Assembly: GCF_000238395.3 (NCBI RefSeq)
Contig: NZ_CP011025.1
Coordinates: forward strand, 3,348,001 to 3,412,000
DNA length: 64,000 nucleotides
Direction of reading: 5' to 3'
Origin: Pseudoalteromonas arctica A 37-1-2
Lineage (GTDB): Bacteria > Pseudomonadota > Gammaproteobacteria > Enterobacterales > Alteromonadaceae
The notes beneath the pieces were generated by a model, which had not been told where the DNA came from, did no database searches, and worked only from the letters and a program-made list of their open reading frames with translations. Position 1 is the stretch's first letter. Each line of letters starts with the position of its first letter. The position numbers were made by a program, and so were the translations under genes. Shown here piece after piece: positions 54,729 to 63,470 of this stretch.

Positions 54729-55628
54729 CTAAATTTGTTTTAAAAACCCGACTGAAGGCGCAAAGAAAGCAGAACCCATATCGGCTTGAGTAAAATCAAG
54801 CCAGTGGTCGTAACAATCCCCTTCCCCTAAACGACTATTAAGTACTTTTTCAAATGCGGTGCCCGTACAAGCGCATGTAATTGATAACATTCCCTGCTCA
54901 TACACATCGCCATAAGGCATGCTCTGATTTAATAATAGCGGTTGTCCGTCTTCGTCTTTTAGCTCACTTCGCGAAGCATGGCTGGTTTCGATCGCAGGGG
55001 TAATTAGCGTGTTATCAAGGCGCGTACGTCCCATTATTTGTTCTTGCTCGCTCAATGATAAGTGCTGCCACATAGTTAAATCATGCTTATAACGCTGTAC
55101 ATGAATATAACTCCCCTGATCTTCAAAATTACCAGGGTTACTAATTAAAGCCGTAGCGCGCTTTTTTCTTCCATGCGCGGTGTCGCCACCATAAATAAAA
55201 CCATTAAAATCACGACCATCTAAAAAGCGAAAATTACGAATTTGCTCCACCAGCTCAACATCGGGGGCAAATAGTTTTAAAATTTGCAGCGCAAACAAAT
55301 GATTAACGTCTTCACGATCAGAGCGAATTTGCACAAATAAATCGCACGGTTGTACGCTCATTTGATGATCGCTATGGTTTATATTAGGAAAGCTCTGTAA
55401 TTCGCTTGGAATGTATTCAGGGAGGATATGCGGCCAATATTGCGCACCAATAGCAACCATGCAAGAGAGCATTGATTCTGAAAATTGATCGCTAAACTCT
55501 TCTTCTATAGCGCTTACTTGTTTTAACTTTGCGCGAAGTGATTCGTCTTGACCATCAAACACATTAAAAAATAAGTGCAAACCGTGTAAGTTTGCTTCAG
55601 CACAAATCCCTGATTGCGCTTGCGCCAT
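54729..55628 (-). CDS. DyP-type haem peroxidase
   Basis: The 299-residue protein follows the class B (YfeX-like) DyP family: the GxxDG-type distal motif appears as FLDGRDFNGF near residue 138 with catalytic Asp, NFEDQGSYIHVQRYKHDLTMWQ with EQEQIMGRTRLDN near 185-205, and a candidate proximal His in ETSHASR near 216. There is no signal peptide, so it is cytosolic. It uses H2O2 to oxidise varied compounds, and some relatives act on haem. It lies 48 bases downstream of the iron transporter genes and is probably co-transcribed. Confidence 0.92.
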   Translation of the reverse strand: MAQAQSGICAEANLHGLHLFFNVFDGQDESLRAKLKQVSAIEEEFSDQFSESMLSCMVAIGAQYWPHILPEYIPSELQSFPNINHSDHQMSVQPCDLFVQIRSDREDVNHLFALQILKLFAPDVELVEQIRNFRFLDGRDFNGFIYGGDTAHGRKKRATALISNPGNFEDQGSYIHVQRYKHDLTMWQHLSLSEQEQIMGRTRLDNTLITPAIETSHASRSELKDEDGQPLLLNQSMPYGDVYEQGMLSITCACTGTAFEKVLNSRLGEGDCYDHWLDFTQADMGSAFFAPSVGFLKQI

Positions 55629-55676
55629 TGTTATTCCTTAGTTTTACAGATAAAAACACAGCGAATAACAAATTAA

Positions 55677-56726
55677 TTACGATTCGAAAAAATTCACCGT
55701 GTGAGGTTTTATTTTTATTATAACCTGTTCATTATTTTCAAATGACTGGCCATATTGTGCAGCAACTTCAATTTCTTGTTTATCAATAACAAGTGAATAA
55801 ACATACGCCGAACCAATAAAGCGACGACTTACTATTGTACCTCGCTTGCTGAATTTGTCACTTTGGTTATCCGCCACTAATTCTATTTGATGGGGACGTA
55901 CATATATAAGCCCTACGCTTACATTATGCTTACTTTCAACATAGGACTCGACTAAACCAAATGGTGTTTTATATTCAGTTGCTGTTAATACTTCTGCGCT
56001 CAAGTATATGCCTTGACCCAGAAACTCTGCAACCTCCTTTGAACATGGAGCTGCAAAAAGCTGCTCAGGCGTGCCTTGTTGCTCAATTTTACCGCGATGC
56101 ATAATGGCAAGTGTATCTGAAAAGGCAAACGCCTCTTCTTTTGAATGTGTAACAAACACAGCAGATACTTGGGTTGCCTTAATAATTCGACGTATATCGG
56201 CAATTAATTCAAAGCGTACTTGTGTGTCGATATTTGAAAAGGGCTCATCAAGTAGCAATAAACTAGGCTTATAAGCTAATGCACGAGCAATAGCTACACG
56301 CTGCTGTTGGCCACCCGATAACTGATGCGGGAACCTGTCGGCACAGCCAATTAAATGTACCAGCTTAAGCATTTCATCAACGCGTTGCTGCTTTTGAGCT
56401 TTACTCATTTTACTAAGCCCAAATGCGATATTATTTGCTACCGTTAAATGCGGAAACAATGCATAATCTTGAAACATCATGCCGATGTTACGGTGCTCAG
56501 GCGAGACAAACGATTGCTCATCACTCACTAATTTACCGTCTATAAAAATAGACCCTTGCTTAGCTTCAATTAAACCTGCAATCGCTTTTAACGTGGTCGT
56601 TTTGCCGCACCCACTCGCTCCGAGTAGACAAACAATTTCATCTTTACCCACCGTTAAATCTAAATCGTGAATAACCTTTGTGCCGTTATAGTGATAGCTC
56701 ACGCCTTGTAAAATTAAACTACTCAT
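55677..56726 (-). CDS. fbpC: Iron(III) ABC transporter ATPase (FbpC type)
   Basis: The 349-residue ATPase has Walker A GASGCGKTT near residue 36, signature LSGGQQQRVAIARALA near 137, Walker B LLLLDEPFSNID near 157, and a C-terminal TOBE-like regulatory domain (GLIYVRPHQIEL). This is the FbpC/PotA-like class for ferric iron import. It follows the permease directly, with adjacent codons. Confidence 0.92.
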   Translation of the reverse strand: MSSLILQGVSYHYNGTKVIHDLDLTVGKDEIVCLLGASGCGKTTTLKAIAGLIEAKQGSIFIDGKLVSDEQSFVSPEHRNIGMMFQDYALFPHLTVANNIAFGLSKMSKAQKQQRVDEMLKLVHLIGCADRFPHQLSGGQQQRVAIARALAYKPSLLLLDEPFSNIDTQVRFELIADIRRIIKATQVSAVFVTHSKEEAFAFSDTLAIMHRGKIEQQGTPEQLFAAPCSKEVAEFLGQGIYLSAEVLTATEYKTPFGLVESYVESKHNVSVGLIYVRPHQIELVADNQSDKFSKRGTIVSRRFIGSAYVYSLVIDKQEIEVAAQYGQSFENNEQVIIKIKPHTVNFFES

Positions 56727-58358
56727 TTAACTACGCTGCTCCATAGAACGATTAATAAAATACAAAGGAATAAACCCAACAATAACAATAAATAATGCCG
56801 ATATTGAAGCAAGCTCTAACTGCTCGTCGCTCACATACTGAAATACATGAGTAGCTAAGCTTTCAAAATTAAACGGTCTGAGCAATAGCGCAGCCGGCAG
56901 TTCTTTCATGCACTCAATAAATACCAATAACGCAGCAGTAAGCAATCCTCTTCGCAGTAAAGGTAGGTGCACTAAACGCAGTGTTTGTCCTTGGCTTTTA
57001 CCCATTGATTGGCTTGCCATATCAAGTGATGGGCTAATACGTAAAAAACTCGACTCAATTGCTCCGTGTGCAATGGCGTAAAACCTAACAATATAAGCAA
57101 TAATAATAGTAAAAATGCTACCTGTAAGCAGCAAGCCAATATCTAAATTATACGGCTCGAGCGCTGTGTTAATGGTGTTCTCTAATAACGTAAGCGGTAA
57201 TAAAACCGCAATAGCGAGTACAGTTCCTGGCAACGCATAACCTGTGCTTGCTAAACGCCCGGGAATAAGCGGATACGCTTGCTTTGCCACACGCTGATAA
57301 AAAACGACAAAAACACTCAACGTAATCGTTATTAGGCTCACAACCCCAGCCACTTTTAAACTTTGCCAAGCGTAACTAAAAAACTCTACATTCCATGCTT
57401 TATCAAAGTAGGTAATGGCGTAATTTATAAGTACTGCAATAGGGATTACAAACGCGATAAATAAAATAAAGCTGCAAAATGCCGTTGCGAGCCAAGCTGA
57501 CTTTCCTTTTAATACATAGAGAGATTCACTATTTACACTTGATTGGCGCTCAAATACCGATTGGTTACGACGACTAAAGCGCTCTGCCATTAATGCTAAA
57601 AATAACAGTAATAACATCACACCCGATATTTTAGCTGCCGCTGTAAGTGAGTAATAACCAAACCACGTATCGTATACGGCAGTCGTTAATGTACTTACGG
57701 CAAAATAACTCACTGTTGCAAAGTCAGCCATGGTTTCCATACTTATAAGCGCAAGAGCCGCCACAATAGCCCCACGAGAGAGTACTAAGCTTACTTTAAA
57801 GAAACTTTGCCAAGGAGATAACCCCATTAACTGGCTAGCTTGTACTAATTTGAATGACTGTTCGCGAAGGGCTGTTTTAAAAATTAAAAATAAATACGGG
57901 TAAAGTACCAAGGCAATCATAACGATGGCGCCGGGTAATGTACGTATATCAAAAAACCAATAGTCATTAGGCGATTGCCAGCCAAACCATTCTCTCAGTG
58001 CTATTTGCACCGGACCCGCATAATCTAATAAATCAGTGTATACATAGGCAATAATATAGGTGGGCATAGCAAGGGGCAGCATAAGTGCCCATTCAAACTG
58101 TTTTTTACCCGGGAAACTACAGTAAGCCGTTAGCCACCCAAGTGGCAAAGCTATGGCGCAACTAAGGACGCAAACACCTAAAACAAGCAATACGGTATTG
58201 GTTATGTAATCCCAAAGCACGGTATCCCACAGGTGAGAAAACACCTCAGAGCTACCTTGTAGAGATTCAAAAAGAAGAAAAAACAACGGGGCCGATAGAA
58301 TTAAGCCAGTCGACCACGCAAAGAGCTGCCATTTAGACAGCTTAAATTTATTAGTCAT
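56727..58358 (-). CDS. fbpB: Iron(III) ABC transporter permease (FbpB type)
   Basis: The 543-residue protein is a fused permease with about 12 membrane helices and two inner-membrane ABC permease motifs (EAA loops: MGLSPWQSFFKVSLVLSRGA near residue 178 and MGKSQGQTLRLVHLPLLRRG near 450). The class is that of FbpB/AfuB iron permeases. Its start overlaps the stop of the binding-protein gene by one base, so it is tightly coupled. Confidence 0.93.
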   Translation of the reverse strand: MTNKFKLSKWQLFAWSTGLILSAPLFFLLFESLQGSSEVFSHLWDTVLWDYITNTVLLVLGVCVLSCAIALPLGWLTAYCSFPGKKQFEWALMLPLAMPTYIIAYVYTDLLDYAGPVQIALREWFGWQSPNDYWFFDIRTLPGAIVMIALVLYPYLFLIFKTALREQSFKLVQASQLMGLSPWQSFFKVSLVLSRGAIVAALALISMETMADFATVSYFAVSTLTTAVYDTWFGYYSLTAAAKISGVMLLLLFLALMAERFSRRNQSVFERQSSVNSESLYVLKGKSAWLATAFCSFILFIAFVIPIAVLINYAITYFDKAWNVEFFSYAWQSLKVAGVVSLITITLSVFVVFYQRVAKQAYPLIPGRLASTGYALPGTVLAIAVLLPLTLLENTINTALEPYNLDIGLLLTGSIFTIIIAYIVRFYAIAHGAIESSFLRISPSLDMASQSMGKSQGQTLRLVHLPLLRRGLLTAALLVFIECMKELPAALLLRPFNFESLATHVFQYVSDEQLELASISALFIVIVGFIPLYFINRSMEQRS

Positions 58359-59362
58359 TAAAGATCGAACTTCACCTCATCAATTAGCTTAAGCGCTAAC
58401 GGACGATATTTACTAATCTCATCAAGTGGCAAGCTGTCTTCTTTAAAACTCCCCCAAGAGGCAACCAAACTTGATAGTTCAACACCCGACTTAACTGGAT
58501 ACTCCATATTTAATGAGGCATACATGTTTTGTGCTTTGCTGTCGGTCATATACTCTATGAGCTTTAATGCATTTTCAGGGTTTTTAGCGTATTTGGTAAT
58601 AACCGCACCCGATACATTTATATGTGAGCCACGATTAACTTGATTCGGAAAGTTAATATTTACGGCCTCTGCCCAACCTTTTTGCTCTTTATCTTCTAGC
58701 ATTTTGCCAAGGTAGTAACTATTACCTAATGCCAAGTTACATAAACCTTCTTTAACAGCTTTAACTTGAGCACGATCGTTACCTTGAGGCTTGCGCGCTA
58801 AATTAGCCTTCACACCTTCAAGCCACTCTTTAGTTTGCGCTTCACCATGGTGTGCAATCATAGAAGCCACTAAACCTAAATTATATGGATGTTTGCCTGA
58901 GCGCGTACAAATTTGTCCTTTGTATTTAGGATCTGCTAAATCTTCATAAGTGAGCTTAGGTAACGCACCAATTCGCTCTTTTGATGAATACACATTACGA
59001 ACTCGCTTAGTAAGCGCGACCCATTGGCCATCACCGTCACGAAAAGCTGCAGGTACGTTATTATTTACACTGTCACTTTTTATAGTTTGTGTTAATTTTA
59101 AATCTTCTAATTGAATAAGCGCACTAAAATTAGAGGTTAATACTAAATCGGCTTTACTATGTTTACCTTCACGTTTAACACGCTCAATTAACCCTTTTTT
59201 AGCAAAAACAACATTGGTTTTTATTCCCGTTTGTTTTGTAAAATCGTCTAAAATTGGCTGAATCAAAAACGGCTGACGAAAAGAATAGATATTAACAACG
59301 TCACTTGCAAAGGCTGGTGCCGATGCTGATAATCCTAAAAAAAGTGTAAATACTGTCTTCAT
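58358..59362 (-). CDS. fbpA: Iron(III) periplasmic binding protein (FbpA type)
   Basis: ATG 59362 (MKTVFTLFLGLSASAPAFA) is chosen since it yields a good signal peptide (about 1-19) and AGGTGA precedes it. The 334-residue protein starts DVVNIYSFRQPFLIQP and has ICTRSGKHPYNLGLVASMIAHHG and LALGNSYYLGKML, where the paired tyrosines (SYY) fit the ferric-iron ligand tyrosines of FbpA. It captures ferric iron in the periplasm for the permease. A candidate Fur box lies upstream. Confidence 0.93.
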   Translation of the reverse strand: MKTVFTLFLGLSASAPAFASDVVNIYSFRQPFLIQPILDDFTKQTGIKTNVVFAKKGLIERVKREGKHSKADLVLTSNFSALIQLEDLKLTQTIKSDSVNNNVPAAFRDGDGQWVALTKRVRNVYSSKERIGALPKLTYEDLADPKYKGQICTRSGKHPYNLGLVASMIAHHGEAQTKEWLEGVKANLARKPQGNDRAQVKAVKEGLCNLALGNSYYLGKMLEDKEQKGWAEAVNINFPNQVNRGSHINVSGAVITKYAKNPENALKLIEYMTDSKAQNMYASLNMEYPVKSGVELSSLVASWGSFKEDSLPLDEISKYRPLALKLIDEVKFDL

Positions 59363-59373
59363 TATTTCACCTA

Positions 59374-59392
59374 AATAATTGTTATTATCATC
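59374..59392 (-). promoter_or_regulatory. Candidate Fur box upstream of fbpA
   Basis: On the minus strand, GATAATAACAATTATTT (shifted slightly within this span) matches the Fur consensus at about 13 of 19 positions, about 12 bases before the Shine-Dalgarno. Iron repression is expected for this operon. Confidence 0.45.
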
Positions 59393-59472
59393 GAATTCTA
59401 CCGCGCTCATTCAAAAAGTGCACACTTTAAATAAATGTAAATATGTAAATAACGCCCAAAAAGGAAATGCAG

Positions 59473-59490
59473 TGTAAGAGATATCTCACG
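59473..59490 (+). promoter_or_regulatory. Candidate GacA/UvrY binding palindrome
   Basis: TGTAAGAGATATCTCACG is an imperfect palindrome that matches the GacA/UvrY upstream box (TGTAAG-N6-CTTACA type). It lies about 150 bases before the -10 element of the CsrB-type RNA, as in other gammaproteobacteria. Confidence 0.6.
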
Positions 59491-59636
59491 GAAGTGACAG
59501 CTAATGAGTAAAAATCAAGATAAAAAACACACAAAAACAACCTAACAACCTGTATTAATTGAACTTTTACATTATTACTATTGCATAAATACTAATTGAA
59601 TGTAGTTTTATCCCTATTTTAGTTGCTCTATTGCAC

Positions 59637-59642
59637 TATAAT
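59637..59642 (+). promoter_or_regulatory. -10 element of the CsrB-type RNA
   Basis: TATAAT with no good -35 hexamer 16-18 bases upstream, which suits a promoter that needs an activator such as the GacA homologue. Confidence 0.55.
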
Positions 59643-59648
59643 TTACGC

Positions 59649-60122
59649 ATCAACCAAGCAATGACGCTTATTGAGTAAAAGGAAATGGACTGCTTACTCA
59701 ACCAACCAATGATTAGGTTACCAGGACAACACGGACTTTAGGACAGGCTCAGGATGAGTATCACAACGCAATGTTGTAAAAAGGACAGCGTCAGGAAGAT
59801 GCGAAAAGGATAACAACACGGCTAAGTTGTTTAACAGGATGTTTAAGGAATAAATGGACAGGCCTTTAAGGCAACACAATGGATTGGTTAAAATAGGGAT
59901 ACACTAGGAAGTGTAATTAAGGATTTGGTAATAGTATTTACCCTACAGGATGTTTAGGAATTTAAGGATACAGGCCCGGATGGTCTACATTACATAGAAC
60001 TAAAAAGTAATATAGTAATAAACATGGATTAGTAAAAATTGGAGTTGATTAAGTTCAATTGCAGGATGCAGAAAATTAGAAGATTCCGCAAGCGCGCCTA
60101 GAGATAGAGCGCGCTTTTCTTT
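59649..60122 (+). ncRNA. csrB: CsrB-type regulatory RNA (sequesters CsrA)
   Basis: I count 23 GGA motifs on the plus strand between 59681 and 60066, many as AGGA or in A/U-rich contexts (CAGGA, AAGGA, TAGGA), with no long ORF. This density is the mark of CsrB/CsrC/RsmY-type RNAs, whose GGA hairpin loops bind CsrA dimers and so relieve CsrA repression. A terminator hairpin AGCGCGC (60091-60097) / GCGCGCT (60109-60115) followed by TTTTCTTT ends it. About 470 bases is somewhat longer than E. coli CsrB (369). The 5' end is inferred from the TATAAT upstream and may shift by several bases. Confidence 0.88.
60091..60122 (+). terminator. Terminator of the CsrB-type RNA
   Basis: 7-bp GC-rich stem AGCGCGC / GCGCGCT, 11-base loop, followed by TTTTCTTT. 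Confidence 0.85.
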
Positions 60123-60299
60123 GCCTAAAACTTGGGTTTAGTAAAGCTCTAAGCAACTACCACTAACTTTTGCAGGGTAATACTGCATCCCAGCTAATCA
60201 ATATTAATACCTTCAAATACTTTATTAATATTTTAAATTTCGCTAAGTTTTTCATTAATTGCGCCGATAACTAAGTAACGCAAGGATCATAAATACTCA

Positions 60300-60815
60300 A
60301 TGGATATGAATTTTAAAACGCCGCAAAGCAATACCTTTTTATGTAAAGTATCAGACGCAAGTACAGCAAAACCAATTGGTGTTTTTAGTGCCCAAACTCC
60401 CAACGAAAATCCCTATAAAGCTTTATTTAGCCCCAAAGGTTATAACTTTTTAAATATGCCAATGAGTGAGTTTAAAAACATACTTAACGTAATTATCCAG
60501 TTAGAAAGCGATATTTCTATTAGTAAATGGGGTGAGGGTTCTCGACCTGATGAATTTAGTTATCAGCTTAATAGAATATCTAACGCTATTGCGACTACTC
60601 ACTTTAAGGGAAAAACCGATATTAGCTGTTACTTTTTAAAGCGAGTCGAAGAGGCTAAGGATATGATTGGTGAGGACTGCACCTCGTTTATTCAGGCTCA
60701 CAATAGCGTAAGCCAATTATATAATACGGTTTTACAATTAACATCTGAAGAAGGCTTCAGAGCAATTCAAAATAAAGCACTGACTCACTTAAAAGAGCAG
60801 CAAGCTTTCGCTTAA
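60300..60815 (+). CDS. Hypothetical cytosolic protein after csrB
   Basis: I do not recognise this 171-residue protein. It has no signal peptide or membrane helix; the middle (SEFKNILNVIIQLESDISI) and end (LYNTVLQLTSEEGFRAIQN) look helical. Two ATGs (codons 1 and 3) are possible; AAGGA lies at 60282-60286, rather far from either. It is about 180 bases after the CsrB terminator and convergent with tapT. It is probably a real but lineage-specific gene. Confidence 0.6.
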   Translation: MDMNFKTPQSNTFLCKVSDASTAKPIGVFSAQTPNENPYKALFSPKGYNFLNMPMSEFKNILNVIIQLESDISISKWGEGSRPDEFSYQLNRISNAIATTHFKGKTDISCYFLKRVEEAKDMIGEDCTSFIQAHNSVSQLYNTVLQLTSEEGFRAIQNKALTHLKEQQAFA

Positions 60816-60825
60816 CTGCGTAAAA

Positions 60826-61506
60826 CTACTCTTCTAGCGGTCGGCCTTTATTGCGCTTACCAAGCAAATACGCATCACGAAACTTAATAAAATGCTGTTC
60901 TAATTTAGAAGATGCATCCATTTCTCCCGCAAGCGCTAGCACCATAATAGCCACTTCAGCAGTGCCTAGTTGATGCGCATGAGGGGCAACACGTAATCGA
61001 TAATCAGATAGTTTATCAGCAGTAACAGAAAGTACAGGCAAGTTATCTAAGTATGGGCTTTTGCGAATCATTTTTTTAGCTTCACGCCAGGTACCATCTA
61101 AAAATATAAATAGCGGTTTTTTACCCTCTTCAATACTCATTTCGGTAATGGCCCTGCCCTCTTCTACATCTTCAGCAGGGAATACTACCATTGGCTGATA
61201 TTGTGAATCGCTTATCAAAGCTAAAAGAGCGGGGTTTGGGTCTGTTCTATCCCATCTAAATGCGTGGTTATCTGGCACTATTTCAGCAATTAAGCGCCCA
61301 GTATTAGAAGGTTTAAAACTTTCATTGTGATACATTAATAAGCACACAGCTGCTTTACAATCTGCATGCTCAACACCTTTACAAATACAGTAGTGCTTAG
61401 CTATTAAGCATTGCTCACAGCGATCTAATTTACCGCCTCGAGCATTAAACTCTCGACGGGATTCACTTATTTGTTGAGCGCGTAATGCTAAAACTGAGTT
61501 TTTCAC
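60826..61506 (-). CDS. tapT: tRNA-uridine aminocarboxypropyltransferase (DTW domain)
   Basis: TapT (YfiP in E. coli) adds the 3-amino-3-carboxypropyl group from SAM to uridine-47 of tRNA (acp3U). The protein has DRCEQCLIAKHYCIC with the Cys cluster, PSNTGRLIAEIVPD, and the DTW motif LDGTWREAKKMIRKSPYLDNLPV near residue 138, very close to E. coli YfiP. The likely start is GTG 61506 (MKNSVLALRAQ), preceded by AAGG; a TTG five codons upstream coincides with that site. It has 226 residues. Confidence 0.9.
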   Translation of the reverse strand: MKNSVLALRAQQISESRREFNARGGKLDRCEQCLIAKHYCICKGVEHADCKAAVCLLMYHNESFKPSNTGRLIAEIVPDNHAFRWDRTDPNPALLALISDSQYQPMVVFPAEDVEEGRAITEMSIEEGKKPLFIFLDGTWREAKKMIRKSPYLDNLPVLSVTADKLSDYRLRVAPHAHQLGTAEVAIMVLALAGEMDASSKLEQHFIKFRDAYLLGKRNKGRPLEE

Positions 61507-61609
61507 TGTATTTACCTTCAATTAATTAAGCGCGCATTGTAGCTATATTTGGTGATAATAGATATGTGAGGGCTGTGACGAGAATTTTAGCAATCAGTAA
61601 TAAAAACCC

Positions 61610-61673
61610 GTAGTCGCGAGTTTACCTCGCGCAAGTTTTTAATTTAACAAGCGCGGCATAAAGCCGCGACTAC
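61610..61673. repeat. Intergenic palindromic repeat, two-hairpin unit (copy 3)
   Basis: The ends GTAGTCGCG and CGCGACTAC are inverted. Inside are GCGAG-TTTAC-CTCGC and GCGGC-ATAAA-GCCGC hairpins. Same plan as the unit near 11.05 kb. Confidence 0.8.
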
Positions 61674-61710
61674 AACAAACGTCACCCCAACCACAGCAAA
61701 CTCCCATCTC

Positions 61711-61774
61711 GTAGTCGGAGCATACCTCGCTCAATTTTTTGAATTTAAAAAACGCGGCATAAAGCCGCACCTAC
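61711..61774. repeat. Intergenic palindromic repeat, two-hairpin unit (copy 4)
   Basis: GTAGTCGGAGCATACCTCGC, then GCGGC-ATAAA-GCCGC and CACCTAC. The right hairpin is identical to copy 3; the left one is degenerate. It lies in the same orientation as copy 3, 37 bases further on. Confidence 0.75.
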
Positions 61775-61819
61775 ACATAATTAAAACACTGTAATTTAAA
61801 ACCTGCTCTTTCACCCATA

Positions 61820-61848
61820 AAAAAACCCAAGCCAGGCTTGGGTTTTTC
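61820..61848 (-). terminator. lpdA terminator
   Basis: AAAACCCAAG / CTTGGGTTTT stem with a short loop (CCAGG), T-run on the minus strand, 23 bases past the lpdA stop. Confidence 0.85.
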
Positions 61849-61870
61849 AAACAAATGCTAAAAAGTTAAA

Positions 61871-63295
61871 TTACTTCTTTTTAACTGCTTTTTTGTTTGG
61901 TAAGTCAGTGATCGAACCTTCAAAAATTTCAGCTGCAAGGCCGATTGATTCATTCAATGTAGGGTGAGCATGAATAGTAAGCGCTAAGTCTTCACCATCA
62001 GCACCCATTTCAATACCTAAACCGATTTCGCCAAGCATTTCGCCCGCGTTAATACCGATCATAGCACCACCGATTATACGGCCACTTTCTTTATCAAAGA
62101 TAAGTTTAGTAGAACCTTCAGTACGAGATGATGCAATAGCACGACCAGAAGCTGCCCACGGGAATACCGCAGTTTCAATTTTTAGGCCTTGCTCTTTTGC
62201 TTCTTTCTCAGTAACACCTACCCAAGCGATTTCTGGGTCAGTATACGCAATCGAAGGAATACATTTAGGGTCGAAGAAATGCTTCTGACCAGAAATAACT
62301 TCTGCAGCAACATGACCTTCATGAACCGCTTTATGCGCAAGCATAGGCTGGCCAACTAAGTCACCAATTGCAAAAATATGGCTTACGTTAGTACGTAATT
62401 GCTTATCAACATTAATAAAGCCACGCTCATCAACGTTTACGCCCGCTTTTTCAGCATCAAGTAAGTTACCGTTTGGAGTACGGCCAACTGCAACAAGCAC
62501 TTTGTCGTAACGTACAGGTTCTGCTGGTGCGTTTTTACCTTCAAACGTTACGTATAAGCCATCTTTTTTAGCTTCAACACCAACAACTTTAGTTGAAAGC
62601 ATTACGTTGAATTTTTTGCTTACGTATTTTTGGTAAATTTTGATAATGTCTTTATCAGCTGCTGGAACTAATTGGTCAGCAAATTCTACAACATCAATTG
62701 CAGAACCTAGTGCACGGTAAACCGTACCCATTTCAAGACCGATAATACCACCACCAAGTACAAGTAGTTTTTCTGGTACATCTTTAAGCTCTAGCGCGCC
62801 AGTTGAATCAATTACACGGTCATCTTGTGGGATAAAAGGTAAGTTAACTGGTTTAGAACCTGCTGCAATAATCGCGTTATCAAACGTGATAGTTGTAGAG
62901 TCTTTCTCGCCTTCAACTACTAAAGTATTGCTGCCAGTGAATTTACCGTAACCAGATACAACTTTCACTTTACGCATTTTAGCCATGCCCTCTAGTCCAC
63001 CAGTTAACTGGCCAACTACAGAATCTTTCCAAGTACGAACTTGGTCAAGATCGATCTTTGGTGCGCCAAAAGTAACACCGTGAGATGACATTTCAGCTGC
63101 ATCATCAATCACTTTAGCTACGTGTAAAAGTGCTTTTGAAGGAATACAACCAACATTAAGACATACGCCGCCTAATGTTTCACGAGATTCTACCAATGTA
63201 ACTTCTAAGCCCAAGTCAGCAGCGCGGAATGCCGCAGAGTAACCACCAGGACCACCGCCTAGTACAACAACTTGAGTTTTTAATTCGTTGCTCAT
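61871..63295 (-). CDS. lpdA: Dihydrolipoyl dehydrogenase (E3)
   Basis: LpdA re-oxidises dihydrolipoamide with FAD and NAD in the pyruvate and 2-oxoglutarate dehydrogenase complexes. The 474-residue protein has VVVLGGGPGGYSAAFRAADLG, the redox-active disulfide GGVCLNVGCIPSKALL near residue 42, the NAD-binding VLGGGIIGLEMG near 182 and the catalytic His in HAHPTLNE near 447. It follows aceF with 175 bases between, including the aceF terminator, so it has its own promoter. Confidence 0.97.
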   Translation of the reverse strand: MSNELKTQVVVLGGGPGGYSAAFRAADLGLEVTLVESRETLGGVCLNVGCIPSKALLHVAKVIDDAAEMSSHGVTFGAPKIDLDQVRTWKDSVVGQLTGGLEGMAKMRKVKVVSGYGKFTGSNTLVVEGEKDSTTITFDNAIIAAGSKPVNLPFIPQDDRVIDSTGALELKDVPEKLLVLGGGIIGLEMGTVYRALGSAIDVVEFADQLVPAADKDIIKIYQKYVSKKFNVMLSTKVVGVEAKKDGLYVTFEGKNAPAEPVRYDKVLVAVGRTPNGNLLDAEKAGVNVDERGFINVDKQLRTNVSHIFAIGDLVGQPMLAHKAVHEGHVAAEVISGQKHFFDPKCIPSIAYTDPEIAWVGVTEKEAKEQGLKIETAVFPWAASGRAIASSRTEGSTKLIFDKESGRIIGGAMIGINAGEMLGEIGLGIEMGADGEDLALTIHAHPTLNESIGLAAEIFEGSITDLPNKKAVKKK

Positions 63296-63417
63296 GCTAT
63301 TACCTTAATTGTTTGAACGGGACACTGCCCTAAAGTTTAACTGCCATGTTTCTGCAAGGCAGAAAGTGAGAGCAGATCACAAATTTGTGCAAAGATTGTA
63401 TCATTGCAAATGGTAAA

Positions 63418-63449
63418 AATCCCAGCTAAAAACAACTGGCTGGGATTTG
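63418..63449 (-). terminator. aceF terminator
   Basis: AATCCCAGC / GCTGGGATT stem with a 12-base loop and TTTTT on the minus strand, 22 bases past the aceF stop. Confidence 0.8.
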
Positions 63450-63470
63450 ATTCTATTCATTGTCCAGCGA

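Noticed and set aside
59640..60125. CRISPR array or tandem repeat
   Set aside because: The recurring GGA units are irregularly spaced and there are no constant-length repeats or spacers; a CsrB-type RNA explains them.
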